A stretch of 64,000 nucleotides of DNA. Source: Streptomyces sp. NBC_01485 (GTDB taxonomy: Bacteria > Actinomycetota > Actinomycetes > Streptomycetales > Streptomycetaceae). This document shows, in pieces, positions 16,917-25,575 of this stretch. Position 1 is the first letter of the stretch; each line of letters starts with the position of its first letter. The stretch lies in contig NZ_CP109435.1 in NCBI RefSeq assembly GCF_036227125.1, forward strand, positions 3,472,001 through 3,536,000. The letters are read 5' to 3'. A program made the translations under genes and the position numbers. Under the pieces are notes generated by a model. It saw only the letters and a list, made by a program, of their open reading frames with translations, did not search any database and was not told the origin of the DNA.

Positions 16917-18140
16917 ATGAGCCACGACTCCACTGCCGCGCCGGAAGCCGCGACCCGGAAACTCTCCGGGCGACGCCGCAAGGAGATCGTCGCGGTGCTG
17001 CTGTTCAGCGGCGGCCCCATTTTCGAGAGTTCCATTCCACTGTCGGTGTTCGGGATTGACCGCCAGGACGCCGGCGTGCCGCGCTACCGCTTGTTGGTGT
17101 GCGGCGGCGAAGAAGGCCCGCTGAGGACCACGGGGGGCCTGGAACTCACCGCGCCACATGGCTTGGAAGCGATCGCGCGGGCGGGCACGGTCGTCGTACC
17201 GGCCTGGCGTTCGATCACTTCTCCGCCACCGGAGGAAGCGCTCGACGCGCTGCGCCGGGCGCATGAAGAGGGTGCCCGCATCGTGGGCCTGTGCACCGGC
17301 GCGTTCGTGCTGGCCGCAGCGGGCCTGCTCGACGGCCGGCCGGCGACGACCCACTGGATGTACGCACCGACGCTGGCCAAGCGCTATCCGTCGGTGCATG
17401 TGGATCCACGAGAACTCTTCGTGGACGACGGAGACGTCCTGACGTCGGCGGGTACGGCGGCCGGAATCGATCTCTGTCTGCACATCGTGCGGACGGATCA
17501 CGGCAACGAGGCGGCGGGCGCGCTGGCCCGGCGTCTGGTGGTCCCGCCGCGCCGGTCGGGCGGCCAGGAGCGCTATCTCGACCGGTCTTTACCGGAGGAG
17601 ATCGGCGCCGACCCGCTCGCCGAGGTCGTCGCCTGGGCGCTGGAGCACCTCCACGAGCAGTTCGACGTGGAGACGCTGGCGGCACGCGCCTATATGAGCC
17701 GCCGCACCTTCGACCGCCGTTTCCGGTCGCTGACCGGAAGCGCGCCACTGCAGTGGCTGATCACCCAGCGGGTGCTGCAGGCGCAGCGGCTGCTGGAGAC
17801 GTCGGACTACTCGGTGGACGAGGTCGCGGGCCGTTGCGGGTTCCGCTCGCCGGTGGCCCTGCGCGGCCACTTCCGCCGCCAGCTCGGGTCGTCCCCGGCG
17901 GCGTACCGGGCGGCGTACCGGGCCCGTAGGCCGCAGGCCGAACGGACGACGGACCACGAGCCGTCGTCCCCGGCGCCACCGCCTCAGGCGCTGCATCCGG
18001 ACGGGCCGGGGCCGGTCCCGCCGCAGATCCGGCGCACGGCCGGCGCGATGGGCTCGTCGGCGTCCCTGCCGTCCGAGCACGCGCGCGACGCGTACGCGAC
18101 CTCGCGGGCGAGCCTGCCGGGGCAGCGCAGCGGTATGTGA
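16917..18140 (+). CDS. adpA: AraC/XylS-type master regulator of development
   Basis: Central activator of morphological differentiation and secondary metabolism. The 407-residue protein has an N-terminal DJ-1/PfpI-like dimerisation domain (about 25-205, with V-G-L-C-T-G-A-F-V-L-A) and a C-terminal double helix-turn-helix (about 235-335, with Y-M-S-R-R-T-F-D-R-R-F and Y-S-V-D-E-V-A-G-R-C-G-F), then a variable tail. A TTA leucine codon at 17589-17591 (residue 225) lies between the domains, the hallmark bldA-dependent codon of adpA. The start at ATG 16917 matches known AdpA N-termini. It is followed by a strong hairpin at 18161-18208 and then orn, the conserved neighbour. Confidence 0.97.
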   Translation: MSHDSTAAPEAATRKLSGRRRKEIVAVLLFSGGPIFESSIPLSVFGIDRQDAGVPRYRLLVCGGEEGPLRTTGGLELTAPHGLEAIARAGTVVVPAWRSITSPPPEEALDALRRAHEEGARIVGLCTGAFVLAAAGLLDGRPATTHWMYAPTLAKRYPSVHVDPRELFVDDGDVLTSAGTAAGIDLCLHIVRTDHGNEAAGALARRLVVPPRRSGGQERYLDRSLPEEIGADPLAEVVAWALEHLHEQFDVETLAARAYMSRRTFDRRFRSLTGSAPLQWLITQRVLQAQRLLETSDYSVDEVAGRCGFRSPVALRGHFRRQLGSSPAAYRAAYRARRPQAERTTDHEPSSPAPPPQALHPDGPGPVPPQIRRTAGAMGSSASLPSEHARDAYATSRASLPGQRSGM

Positions 18141-18160
18141 GCGACCGCGAGATGAGTGAC

Positions 18161-18208
18161 CTCGAACGCCGGAGGGGCTGGGCCGACCCAGCCCCTCCGG
18201 CGTTCGAG
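18161..18208. terminator. Long perfect hairpin between adpA and orn
   Basis: Perfect 22-bp arms (18161-18182 and 18187-18208) around a CCGA loop. The arm sequence (CTCGAACGCCGGAGGGGCTG) belongs to a hairpin type repeated widely between Streptomyces genes. It should terminate adpA transcription. Confidence 0.85.
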
Positions 18209-18291
18209 GACGAAGCCCACACAGCCCACACAGACGAAGCCCACACCGCCGTGGGCACCTCAAAAGCCGACGTCAGCTTTAGGGTGGTCGC

Positions 18292-18894
18292 ATGAACGAT
18301 CGCATGGTGTGGATCGACTGCGAGATGACCGGCCTCTCGCTGTCGGACGACGCTCTCATCGAGGTTGCCGCCCTCGTCACCGACTCCGAGCTGAACATCC
18401 TCGGCGACGGCGTGGACATCGTCGTCCGCCCGCCGTCCAAGGCCCTGGAGACGATGCCCGACGTGGTGCGCGAGATGCACACCGCGTCCGGACTGCTCGA
18501 CGAGCTGGCCGGCGGGACGACGCTCGCGGAGGCCGAGGCGCAGGTGCTGGCGTATGTCCGCAAGCACGTGAAGGAGCCGGGCAAGGCGCCGCTGTGCGGC
18601 AACTCCGTCGGCACCGACCGCGGGTTCCTGGCGCGGGACATGTCGGCCCTGGAGACCTACCTCCACTACCGGATCGTCGACGTGTCGTCGATCAAGGAAC
18701 TCGCCCGGCGCTGGTACCCGAGGGCGTACTTCAACAGCCCCGAGAAGAACGGCAACCACCGCGCCCTCGCCGACATCCGCGACTCCATCGCGGAACTGCG
18801 CTACTACCGCGAGGCCGTCTTCGTGCCGCAGCCCGGCCCTGACTCCGACACGGCGAAGACCATCGCCGCGAAGCACGTCGTGCGCGCCCCGTAG
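18292..18894 (+). CDS. orn: Oligoribonuclease
   Basis: 3'-5' exoribonuclease of the DEDDh family that degrades 2-5 nt RNAs and the linear pGpG left by c-di-GMP hydrolysis. 200 residues. The active-site acids appear in V-W-I-D-C-E-M-T-G (Asp and Glu of motif I), the central motif around C-G-N-S-V-G-T-D-R-G-F, and N-G-N-H-R-A-L-A-D-I-R-D-S-I (His and Asp of motif III). Start at ATG 18292. Its position after adpA is conserved in Streptomyces, where orn is needed for normal development. It connects functionally with cdgA in this window. Confidence 0.97.
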   Translation: MNDRMVWIDCEMTGLSLSDDALIEVAALVTDSELNILGDGVDIVVRPPSKALETMPDVVREMHTASGLLDELAGGTTLAEAEAQVLAYVRKHVKEPGKAPLCGNSVGTDRGFLARDMSALETYLHYRIVDVSSIKELARRWYPRAYFNSPEKNGNHRALADIRDSIAELRYYREAVFVPQPGPDSDTAKTIAAKHVVRAP

Positions 18895-19000
18895 GGGGCG
18901 CCGGGGGCGGCCCGGAAAAGCCGTGCACGAGCACCCCTTCGGACCCTGTACACTTTTTCTCGGCCGGTAGGGAGACCACAAAGTCCAACTACCGAACGTG

Positions 19001-19073
19001 GTGGGTGTAGCTCAGCTGGTAGAGCACCTGGTTGTGGTCCAGGATGCCGCGGGTTCGAGTCCCGTCACTCACC
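19001..19073 (+). tRNA. tRNA-His (GTG)
   Basis: Cloverleaf: acceptor GTGGGTG/CACTCAC with one G-U pair, D-arm GCTCAGCTGGTAGAGC, anticodon stem CCTGG/CCAGG with loop TTGTGGT giving anticodon GTG, T-arm GCGGGTTCGAGTCCCGT. G19000 would be the G-1 opposite discriminator C73, typical of bacterial tRNA-His. TGTACACT about 50 bases upstream may be part of its promoter. Confidence 0.97.
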
Positions 19074-19079
19074 CTGAGT

Positions 19080-19121
19080 CATCAGCCGGTGACTTCCCGT
19101 AAGGGAGGTCACCGGCTGATG
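19080..19121. terminator. Hairpin after tRNA-His
   Basis: 19-bp arms with one wobble pair (19080-19098 and 19103-19121) and a GTAA loop. It lies between the tRNA and the 3' end of cebR, so it can act in both directions. Confidence 0.8.
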
Positions 19122-19178
19122 TGTTTCCCGGGTCCTCTCAGGTCCCCTCAGGTCGCGTCAGCTCCCCTCAGCTCGCGA

Positions 19179-20234
19179 TCACGAGGAAGCCCGTCCCACC
19201 AACTCCGTGGCCAGCACCACCTGGCGGCGTTCCAGCTCCCGGGAGGCCGCCGGACGGCGGTCCGCGATCTCGGTCAGGAGCAGGTCCAGCATTCTGCGGC
19301 CCATCTCCTCTATCGGCTGGCGGACGCTCGTCAGGGGCGGGTCCATGTGGCGGGCGATCGCCGAGTCGTCGTAGCCGACCAGGGCCACGTCCTCGGGGAT
19401 GCGGCGGCCCGCCTCGCGCAGGGCCTGGCGGGCGCCGGCCGCCATGACGTCGGAGCCGGCGAAGACCGCGTCGAGGGCGGGGGTGCGGGCGAGGAGTTCG
19501 CGCATCGCGCGGTGGCCGCCCTCCTCTGTGAAGTCGCCCGCGGCGATGAGGCCTTCGTCCGCCCCGTACCCCGCGTCGAGCAGGGCGTCACGGTAGCCGT
19601 CGACGCGCCGCTGGGCGCCGTAGACGTCGAGGCGGCCCGTGATGTGGGCGATGCGGGTGCGACCGTGGGACAGGAGGTGCTCGACCGCCGAACGGCCGCC
19701 GCCGTAGTTGTCGGAGTCCACCGACGGGAGCGTTTCCCCGGCCGAGCGCGGGCCGCTGATCACCGCCGGGATCTCCAGTTGGGCGAGCAGGTCGGGCAGC
19801 GGGTCGTCCGCGTGGACCGAGACCAGCAGGACGCCGTCCACCCGGTGCGCCGCCAGGTACTGGGCCAGCCGGCGTCGTTCGCGGTCGCTACCGGCGAAGA
19901 TCAGCAGCAACTGCATCTCGGTGTCCGAGAGTTCCGCGCCGACGCCGCGCAGCATGTCCGAGAAGTACGGCTCCGCGAAGAAACGGGTCTCCGGCTCGGG
20001 GACGACCAGCGCGATCGCGTCCGTGCGGTTGGCGGCGAGGGCGCGGGCCGCGGTGTTCGGGACGTAGCCGAGCTCGGCGACCGCCACCTCGACCGCCGCG
20101 CGGGTCGCGTCGCTGACTCTCGGCGAGCCGTTGATCACCCGGGAGACCGTGCCGCGGCCGACGCCGGCGCGTGCGGCCACCTCTTCGAGGGTCGGCCGAC
20201 CACCACTCCGCCCCCGCGCTCCGTGGCTTGCCAT
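19179..20234 (-). CDS. cebR: LacI-family cellobiose/cello-oligosaccharide repressor
   Basis: Represses the cellobiose uptake operon and bglC; cello-oligosaccharide releases it from DNA. 351 residues from ATG 20234 (M-A-S-H-G-A-R-G). The LacI helix-turn-helix is at about 15-40 (T-L-E-E-V-A-A-R-A-G-V-G-R-G-T-V-S-R-V) with hinge residues up to Y-V-P-N-T-A-A-R-A-L-A, followed by a periplasmic-binding-protein-like effector domain (S-D-V-M-A-A-G near the C-terminus). An open extension to 20372 lacks a ribosome site. It is transcribed away from cebE; matching operators lie at 20473-20486 and 24067-24080. Confidence 0.93.
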   Translation of the reverse strand: MASHGARGRSGGRPTLEEVAARAGVGRGTVSRVINGSPRVSDATRAAVEVAVAELGYVPNTAARALAANRTDAIALVVPEPETRFFAEPYFSDMLRGVGAELSDTEMQLLLIFAGSDRERRRLAQYLAAHRVDGVLLVSVHADDPLPDLLAQLEIPAVISGPRSAGETLPSVDSDNYGGGRSAVEHLLSHGRTRIAHITGRLDVYGAQRRVDGYRDALLDAGYGADEGLIAAGDFTEEGGHRAMRELLARTPALDAVFAGSDVMAAGARQALREAGRRIPEDVALVGYDDSAIARHMDPPLTSVRQPIEEMGRRMLDLLLTEIADRRPAASRELERRQVVLATELVGRASS

Positions 20235-20603
20235 GGGCTCCGCCTTCCCGCCTGTAGTTCGCGCTGGCCTGGAATCTAACAGTCCCGGCTGTTCGGCCGG
20301 TCGGTCGTCCGATGCCTCCAGGACACCGTCCGACAGTCCGATATGAGGTGAAACACCGTTTACATACGTCACTCCTCCGGGTTAGCTAACAGCCCGATAA
20401 CTGAACGCATCCTTCCGCGCCCCCACCCTTGACACCCCCGCGTGAACCGACGACTCTTCAACACATCACCTGTGGGAGCGCTCCCACGGTACCTGACACA
20501 TACACATCCCGCACGTTCCCCGCCCGAGCCGCAGCGCGTAACTAACGGGCCCAACAATGCAGTTGGCCGGGGGGTCGGCACGTCAGGGCAACAGGAGGAC
20601 GTA
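20235..20603. promoter_or_regulatory. cebR-cebE divergent promoter region
   Basis: 369 bases between divergent genes, less GC-rich than coding DNA near 20280-20400. It holds the CebR operator and the cebE ribosome site AGGAGG (20593-20598). I do not see a second full operator near the cebR start. Confidence 0.7.
20473..20486. promoter_or_regulatory. CebR operator upstream of cebE
   Basis: TGGGAGCGCTCCCA, a perfect 14-bp palindrome (16 bp counting the flanking G and C), about 120 bases upstream of the cebE start. It is identical to the published CebR-binding consensus. Confidence 0.95.
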
Positions 20604-21932
20604 ATGCGAGCACGTACCCGAACCACCCGCCGGGTGGTGGTCCTCGCGGCCGTCGCGTCGCTGGGCGCCGGGCTGCTGGCCGGCTGTGCCGACGACGGCA
20701 AGAGCAGCGCTTCCGACGACTCGTCGTCGGGCAGCGGCAAGGGCCAGACGACGATCACGCTGGGCCTGTTCGGCACCTTCGGCTTCAAGGAAGCCGGTCT
20801 CTACACCGAGTACGAGAAGCTCCACCCGAACATCAAGATCTCCGAGAACGTCACGGAGAAGAACGAGAACTACTACCCGGCGCTCGTCAACCACCTCACC
20901 ACCAACAGCGGCCTGATGGACGTCCAGGCCATCGAGGTGGGCAACATCGCCGAGGTCGTCGCCACGCTGGCGAACAAGTTCGAGGACGTGTCGAAGATCT
21001 CGGGCGTGGACAAGAGCAACTGGCTGGACTGGAAGTGGTCGCAGGCCACGACCAAGGACGGCGCGACGATCGGTCTCGGCACCGACGTCGGCCCGATGGC
21101 TCTCTGCTACCGCAAGGACCTCTTCCAGGCGGCCGGTCTGCCCACCGACCGCGAGAAGGTCGGCGCGCTGTGGGCGGGCGACTGGAACAAGTTCATCACC
21201 GCCGGCGAGCAGTACAAGAAGAAGGCCAAGGCCGGCACGTTCTTCATGGACTCCCCCGGCGGCCTGCTCAACGCCATCCTCAGCAGTGAGAAGGAGAAGT
21301 TCTACGACTCCTCCGGCAAGATCATCTACAAGACGAACCCGGCCGTGAAGGACGCCTTCAACCTGACCGCGAAGGCCGCCGAGGAGGGCCTGGTCCAGGC
21401 CCAGCCGCAGTTCGCGCCGTCCTGGAACACGACGATCGCCCAGAGCAAGTTCGCCACCATCGCCTGCCCGCCGTGGATGCTCGGCACCATCAAGGGCAAC
21501 GCGAAGGCCGAGGACGCCGGCAAGTGGGACGTGGCCGTCGCGCCCAAGTCCGGCAACTGGGGCGGCTCCTTCCTGGGTGTGCCCAAGAGCGGCAAGCACG
21601 TGAAGGAGGCCGAGGAGCTCGTCAAGTGGCTGACCGCGCCCGAGCAGCAGGCGAAGCTCTTCAAGGTGCAGGGCAACTTCCCGAGCGCGCCGAGCACGTA
21701 CACGCTGCCCGAAGTCACCGGCGCCAAGAACGAGATGACCGGTGACTCGCCGATCGGCACGGTCTTCTCCGAGGCCGCCAAGTCCGCCCCGGTGCAGGTG
21801 ATCGGCCCGAAGGACCAGATCATCCAGCAGGGTCTGAACGACAACGGCGTCATCCTCGTGACGAAGGGCAAGTCGGCGGCGGAGGCCTGGGACACGGCCA
21901 CCAAGACCATCGACAACAACCTGGACAAGTGA
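20604..21932 (+). CDS. cebE: Cellobiose/cellotriose-binding lipoprotein
   Basis: Solute-binding protein of the CebEFG ABC importer. 442 residues from ATG 20604 with AGGAGG six bases upstream. Signal peptide with a lipobox ending L-L-A-G-C, so Cys28 is lipidated, then a Ser/Asp-rich linker. The mature part is family 1 SBP-like; aromatic residues suited to sugar stacking are frequent (W-L-D-W-K-W, N-W-G-G-S). First gene of cebEFG; its stop overlaps the GTG/ATG region before cebF. The energising ATPase MsiK is not in the window, as usual. Confidence 0.95.
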   Translation: MRARTRTTRRVVVLAAVASLGAGLLAGCADDGKSSASDDSSSGSGKGQTTITLGLFGTFGFKEAGLYTEYEKLHPNIKISENVTEKNENYYPALVNHLTTNSGLMDVQAIEVGNIAEVVATLANKFEDVSKISGVDKSNWLDWKWSQATTKDGATIGLGTDVGPMALCYRKDLFQAAGLPTDREKVGALWAGDWNKFITAGEQYKKKAKAGTFFMDSPGGLLNAILSSEKEKFYDSSGKIIYKTNPAVKDAFNLTAKAAEEGLVQAQPQFAPSWNTTIAQSKFATIACPPWMLGTIKGNAKAEDAGKWDVAVAPKSGNWGGSFLGVPKSGKHVKEAEELVKWLTAPEQQAKLFKVQGNFPSAPSTYTLPEVTGAKNEMTGDSPIGTVFSEAAKSAPVQVIGPKDQIIQQGLNDNGVILVTKGKSAAEAWDTATKTIDNNLDK

Positions 21933-21937
21933 CCCGT

Positions 21938-22948
21938 ATGGCCACCCGCCACGACACCGCCGCGCCCCCCGCCAAGGAGGGGGGCGCGGCCCCGGGCCGC
22001 CCGCCCGCCGCTGCCGCGGACGCGGAGCAGTTGCGCCGGGCCCGGCTGTCCCGCCGCTGGCAGCGGGACAAGCGCTGGAGCCCCTACGCCTTCGTCTCGC
22101 CGTTCTTCCTGCTGTTCGTCGCGTTCGGCCTGTTCCCGCTGCTCTATACCGGCTGGGCGTCGCTGCACCAGGTGGAGCTGACCTCGCCCACCGACATGAC
22201 GTGGGTGGGGATGCGCAACTACACGCGCATCTTCGGCGACGACTTCTTCTGGAACGCGGCGAAGAACACGCTGACGATCGGGATCATCTCGACCGTCCCG
22301 CAGCTGATGATGGCCATGGGCCTCGCCCACATCCTCAACTACAAGCTGCGCGCCTCGACCTTCTACCGGGTCGCGATGCTCGCGCCGTACGCGACCTCGA
22401 TCGCGGCCGCCTCGCTGGTCTTCGTGCTGCTCTTCGGGCGCGACTACGGCATGATCAACTGGGCGCTGCACTTCGGCGGGATCGACGCCGTCGACTGGCA
22501 GAACGACAAGTGGCCGTCGCAGATCGCGGTGTCGACGATCGTCATCTGGCGGTGGACCGGCTACAACGCGCTGATCTACCTGGCCGCGATGCAGGCGATA
22601 CCGCAGGACCTGTACGAGTCGGCGGCGCTGGACGGCGCCAGCCGCTGGAAGCAGTTCCTGCACGTGACGCTGCCGTCGCTGCGGCCGACGATCCTGTTCA
22701 CGGTCGTCGTGTCCACGATCGGCGCCAGCCAGGTCTTCGGCGAGCCGCTGCTGTTCGACGCCAACAAGGGCGCGTCGGGCGGCGCGGAGCACCAGTTCCA
22801 GACGCTGGGCCTGTACCTGTACGAGCAGGGCTGGGTGAACCAGCACCTCGGCCGGGCCTCGGCGATCGCCTGGACGATGTTCCTGATCCTGATCGTGGTC
22901 GGCATCGTCAACTACGTCATCTCGCGCCGGCTGCGCGCCAGTAGTTAG
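21938..22948 (+). CDS. cebF: Cello-oligosaccharide ABC permease
   Basis: MalF-type membrane component, 336 residues, about six transmembrane helices beginning at residue 50 after a charged N-terminal extension. The EAA loop that contacts the ATPase is readable as Y-E-S-A-A-L-D-G-A-S-R-W-K-Q-F. ATG 21938 lies five bases after the cebE stop; a GTG at 21929 is a possible alternative start. Cotranscribed with cebE and cebG. Confidence 0.94.
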   Translation: MATRHDTAAPPAKEGGAAPGRPPAAAADAEQLRRARLSRRWQRDKRWSPYAFVSPFFLLFVAFGLFPLLYTGWASLHQVELTSPTDMTWVGMRNYTRIFGDDFFWNAAKNTLTIGIISTVPQLMMAMGLAHILNYKLRASTFYRVAMLAPYATSIAAASLVFVLLFGRDYGMINWALHFGGIDAVDWQNDKWPSQIAVSTIVIWRWTGYNALIYLAAMQAIPQDLYESAALDGASRWKQFLHVTLPSLRPTILFTVVVSTIGASQVFGEPLLFDANKGASGGAEHQFQTLGLYLYEQGWVNQHLGRASAIAWTMFLILIVVGIVNYVISRRLRASS

Positions 22949-22959
22949 GAGTACCGGCC

Positions 22960-23877
22960 GTGACGACGACGACAACGACCGCGAAATCCGTGCAACCCGA
23001 GGACACCGTGCCGACGGCCCGCCGAGTGCGCCGGCCGAAGTCCGCGCGGGCGGGCGGGCAGATGCACGGCGGCCCGATCGCCTACATCATCCTGGCCGTG
23101 TTCACCATCGTTTCGCTGTTCCCGCTGGTGTGGACGGCGATCGCCGCGTCCCGCGACAACAACCGACTGGCGGAGAACCCGCCGCCGTTCGTGTTCGGCT
23201 CCAACCTCTTCCACAACCTGGACGTGGCCTGGAACGACGCGAACCTGGGCAAGGCGTTCGTCAACACGACGATCGTGGCGGGGACTTCGGCGGCGACGAT
23301 CGTCTTCCTGTCGACGATCGCCGGGTTCGCCTTCGCCAAGCTCCGGTTCCGGGGCCGGGGCGCGCTGATGCTGATCGTGATCGGCACGATGATGGTGCCG
23401 CCGCAACTGAGCATCATCCCGCTGTACATGATGGTCGCCAAGCTGGAGTGGACCGACCAGTTGCAGTCGGTGATCCTGCCGTCGCTGGTGAGCGCGTTCG
23501 GGGTGTTCTTCATGCGGCAGTACCTCACCCAGGCGCTGCCCGACGAGATCATCGAGGCGGCCCGCATGGACGGCGCGAGCAGTTGGCGCGTGGTGTGGCA
23601 CGTGGTGTTCCCCGCGGCGCGCCCCGCGATGGCGGTGCTCGGCATGCTGACGTTCGTCCAGACGTGGAACGACTTCCTGTGGCCGTTCCTGGTGCTGAGC
23701 CAGACCGGCAACCCGACCGTGCAGGTCGCGCTCGCGGGCCTGGGCCGCGGCTACACCCCGGACCAGTCCCTGATCATGGCGGGCGCCCTGCTGGGCACCC
23801 TGCCGCTGCTGCTGGTCTTCGCGGTCTTCGGCAAGCAGATCGTGGGCGGCATCATGCAGGGCGCGGTGAAGGGCTGA
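22960..23877 (+). CDS. cebG: Cello-oligosaccharide ABC permease
   Basis: MalG-type membrane component, 305 residues, six predicted helices starting near residue 45. EAA loop: I-I-E-A-A-R-M-D-G-A-S-S-W-R-V-V. It starts with GTG 22960, 11 bases after cebF. The N-terminus has a run of threonines (M-T-T-T-T-T-T-A-K). Forms the channel with CebF. Confidence 0.94.
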   Translation: MTTTTTTAKSVQPEDTVPTARRVRRPKSARAGGQMHGGPIAYIILAVFTIVSLFPLVWTAIAASRDNNRLAENPPPFVFGSNLFHNLDVAWNDANLGKAFVNTTIVAGTSAATIVFLSTIAGFAFAKLRFRGRGALMLIVIGTMMVPPQLSIIPLYMMVAKLEWTDQLQSVILPSLVSAFGVFFMRQYLTQALPDEIIEAARMDGASSWRVVWHVVFPAARPAMAVLGMLTFVQTWNDFLWPFLVLSQTGNPTVQVALAGLGRGYTPDQSLIMAGALLGTLPLLLVFAVFGKQIVGGIMQGAVKG

Positions 23878-24066
23878 GGCCCTGCCGCCCTACGACGCCC
23901 CGCGCGTCCGGCAGGTCCTGCACGTCCTTCGCGTCCTTCGCGTTCTCGGGGGGCCGGGTCACCGCCGCCCCGGCCCCTCCCCCTCGCACCATCGCGCACC
24001 ACTCCGCACGACTTCCCCCCATCCTCCGTCGGTCTCGACGACCTCGATGACCTGCGACGACCTTCA
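23878..24066. other. cebG-bglC spacer
   Basis: About 190 bases, C-rich, without a strong hairpin. It contains a short duplicated stretch, GTCCTTCGCGTCCTTCGCGTTC. bglC may be transcribed from here or from the cebE promoter. Confidence 0.5.
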
Positions 24067-24080
24067 TGGGAGCGCTTCCA
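24067..24080. promoter_or_regulatory. CebR operator overlapping the bglC ribosome site and start codon
   Basis: TGGGAGCGCTTCCA matches the CebR box with one mismatch. Its GGGAG (24068-24072) is also the only ribosome-binding sequence for bglC, and its last base is the A of the ATG at 24080. Confidence 0.9.
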
Positions 24081-25516
24081 TGCCCGAGTCTGTTACCCCG
24101 GTGACCTTTCCGCCCGCCTTCCTCTGGGGCGCCGCGACGTCCGCGTACCAGATCGAGGGGGCGGTGCGGGAGGACGGCCGCACGCCTTCGATCTGGGACA
24201 CCTTCAGTCATACGCCGGGCAAGACGGCCGGCGGCGAGACCGGTGACATCGCTGTCGAGCACTACCATCGCTACCGCGACGACGTCGCGCTGATGGCGGA
24301 CCTGGGCCTGTCGGCGTACCGCTTCTCGATCTCCTGGTCCCGGGTCCAGCCGACGGGCCGCGGTCCGGCGGTGCAGGTGGGCCTGGACTTCTACCGCCGG
24401 CTGGTGGACGAGCTGCTGGCGAAGGGCATCAAGCCGGCCGTCACGCTCTACCACTGGGACCTCCCCCAGGAGCTGGAGGACGCGGGCGGCTGGCCGGAGC
24501 GGGACACGGCGTTCCGGTTCGCCGAGTACGCGCAGATCGTCGGGGAGGCGCTCGGCGACCGCGTGGAGAACTGGATCACGCTCAACGAGCCGTGGTGCAG
24601 CGCGTTCCTGGGCTACGCGTCCGGGGTGCACGCGCCGGGCCGCACCGACCCGGCGGCGTCGCTGAAGGCGGCCCACCATCTCAACCTGGCGCACGGCCTG
24701 GGCACTTCGGCGCTGCGCGCGGCCATGCCGGCCCGCAACTCGGTGGCGATCAGCCTCAACTCCTCGGTTGTGCGCCCGCTTTCGCCGGGCGACCCGGCGG
24801 ACCTGGCGGCGGTCCGCAAGATCGACGACCTGGCGAACGGCGTCTTCCACGACCCGATCCTGCGGGGCGCGTACCCGGAGACCCTGCTCGCGGCGACCTC
24901 GTCCCTGACGGACTGGTCGTACGTCCTGGACGGCGACCTGCGCGCCGTCAACCAGCCGCTGGACGCGCTGGGCCTGAACTACTACACGCCGACGCTGGTC
25001 TCGGCGGCGGACACCACGGCGAAGGGCCCGCGCTCGGACGGCCACGGCGCGAGCGCCCACTCCCCGTGGCCGGCCGCCGACGACGTGGCGTTCCACCAGA
25101 CTCCGGGCGAGCGCACGGAGATGGGCTGGACGATCGACCCGACGGGCCTGCACGACCTGATCATGCGCTACACCCGGGAGGCCCCGGGCCTCCCCCTCTA
25201 CATCACGGAGAACGGCGCGGCCTACGACGACAAGCCCGACCCCGACGGCCGCGTCCACGACCCGGAGCGCGTCTCCTACCTGCACGGCCACCTCTCGGCG
25301 GTCCGCCGCGCCATCACCGACGGCGCGGACGTCCGCGGCTACTACCTGTGGTCGCTGCTGGACAACTTCGAGTGGGCGTACGGCTACGAGAAGCGCTTCG
25401 GCGCGGTGTACGTGGACTACGCGACGCAGACCCGCACCCCGAAGTCGAGCGCTCTGTGGTACGGGGAGGCGGCCCGGACGGGCACGCTGCCGGAGACGGG
25501 CATCGACCCGGCCTGA
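24080..25516 (+). CDS. bglC: GH1 beta-glucosidase (intracellular cellobiase)
   Basis: Hydrolyses imported cellobiose and cello-oligosaccharides to glucose, removing the CebR effector. 478 residues, no signal peptide. Acid/base Glu170 in T-L-N-E-P-W and nucleophile Glu377 in Y-I-T-E-N-G are both present, as is the N-terminal F-L-W-G-A-A-T-S-A-Y-Q-I-E-G signature. ATG 24080 was chosen because the GH1 fold starts immediately after it; an upstream in-frame ATG at 24047 has no ribosome site. Terminated by the hairpin at 25527-25561. Confidence 0.96.
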   Translation: MPESVTPVTFPPAFLWGAATSAYQIEGAVREDGRTPSIWDTFSHTPGKTAGGETGDIAVEHYHRYRDDVALMADLGLSAYRFSISWSRVQPTGRGPAVQVGLDFYRRLVDELLAKGIKPAVTLYHWDLPQELEDAGGWPERDTAFRFAEYAQIVGEALGDRVENWITLNEPWCSAFLGYASGVHAPGRTDPAASLKAAHHLNLAHGLGTSALRAAMPARNSVAISLNSSVVRPLSPGDPADLAAVRKIDDLANGVFHDPILRGAYPETLLAATSSLTDWSYVLDGDLRAVNQPLDALGLNYYTPTLVSAADTTAKGPRSDGHGASAHSPWPAADDVAFHQTPGERTEMGWTIDPTGLHDLIMRYTREAPGLPLYITENGAAYDDKPDPDGRVHDPERVSYLHGHLSAVRRAITDGADVRGYYLWSLLDNFEWAYGYEKRFGAVYVDYATQTRTPKSSALWYGEAARTGTLPETGIDPA

Positions 25517-25526
25517 CGGGGGGAAC

Positions 25527-25561
25527 GGGGCGCGGCACGCCGTGGGGGCGTGCCGCGCCCC
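25527..25561. terminator. Hairpin terminator after bglC
   Basis: Perfect 15-bp arms (25527-25541, 25547-25561) with loop GTGGG, between convergent bglC and the following minus-strand gene. Confidence 0.85.
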
Positions 25562-25575
25562 GCAGTCTTCCGCGG

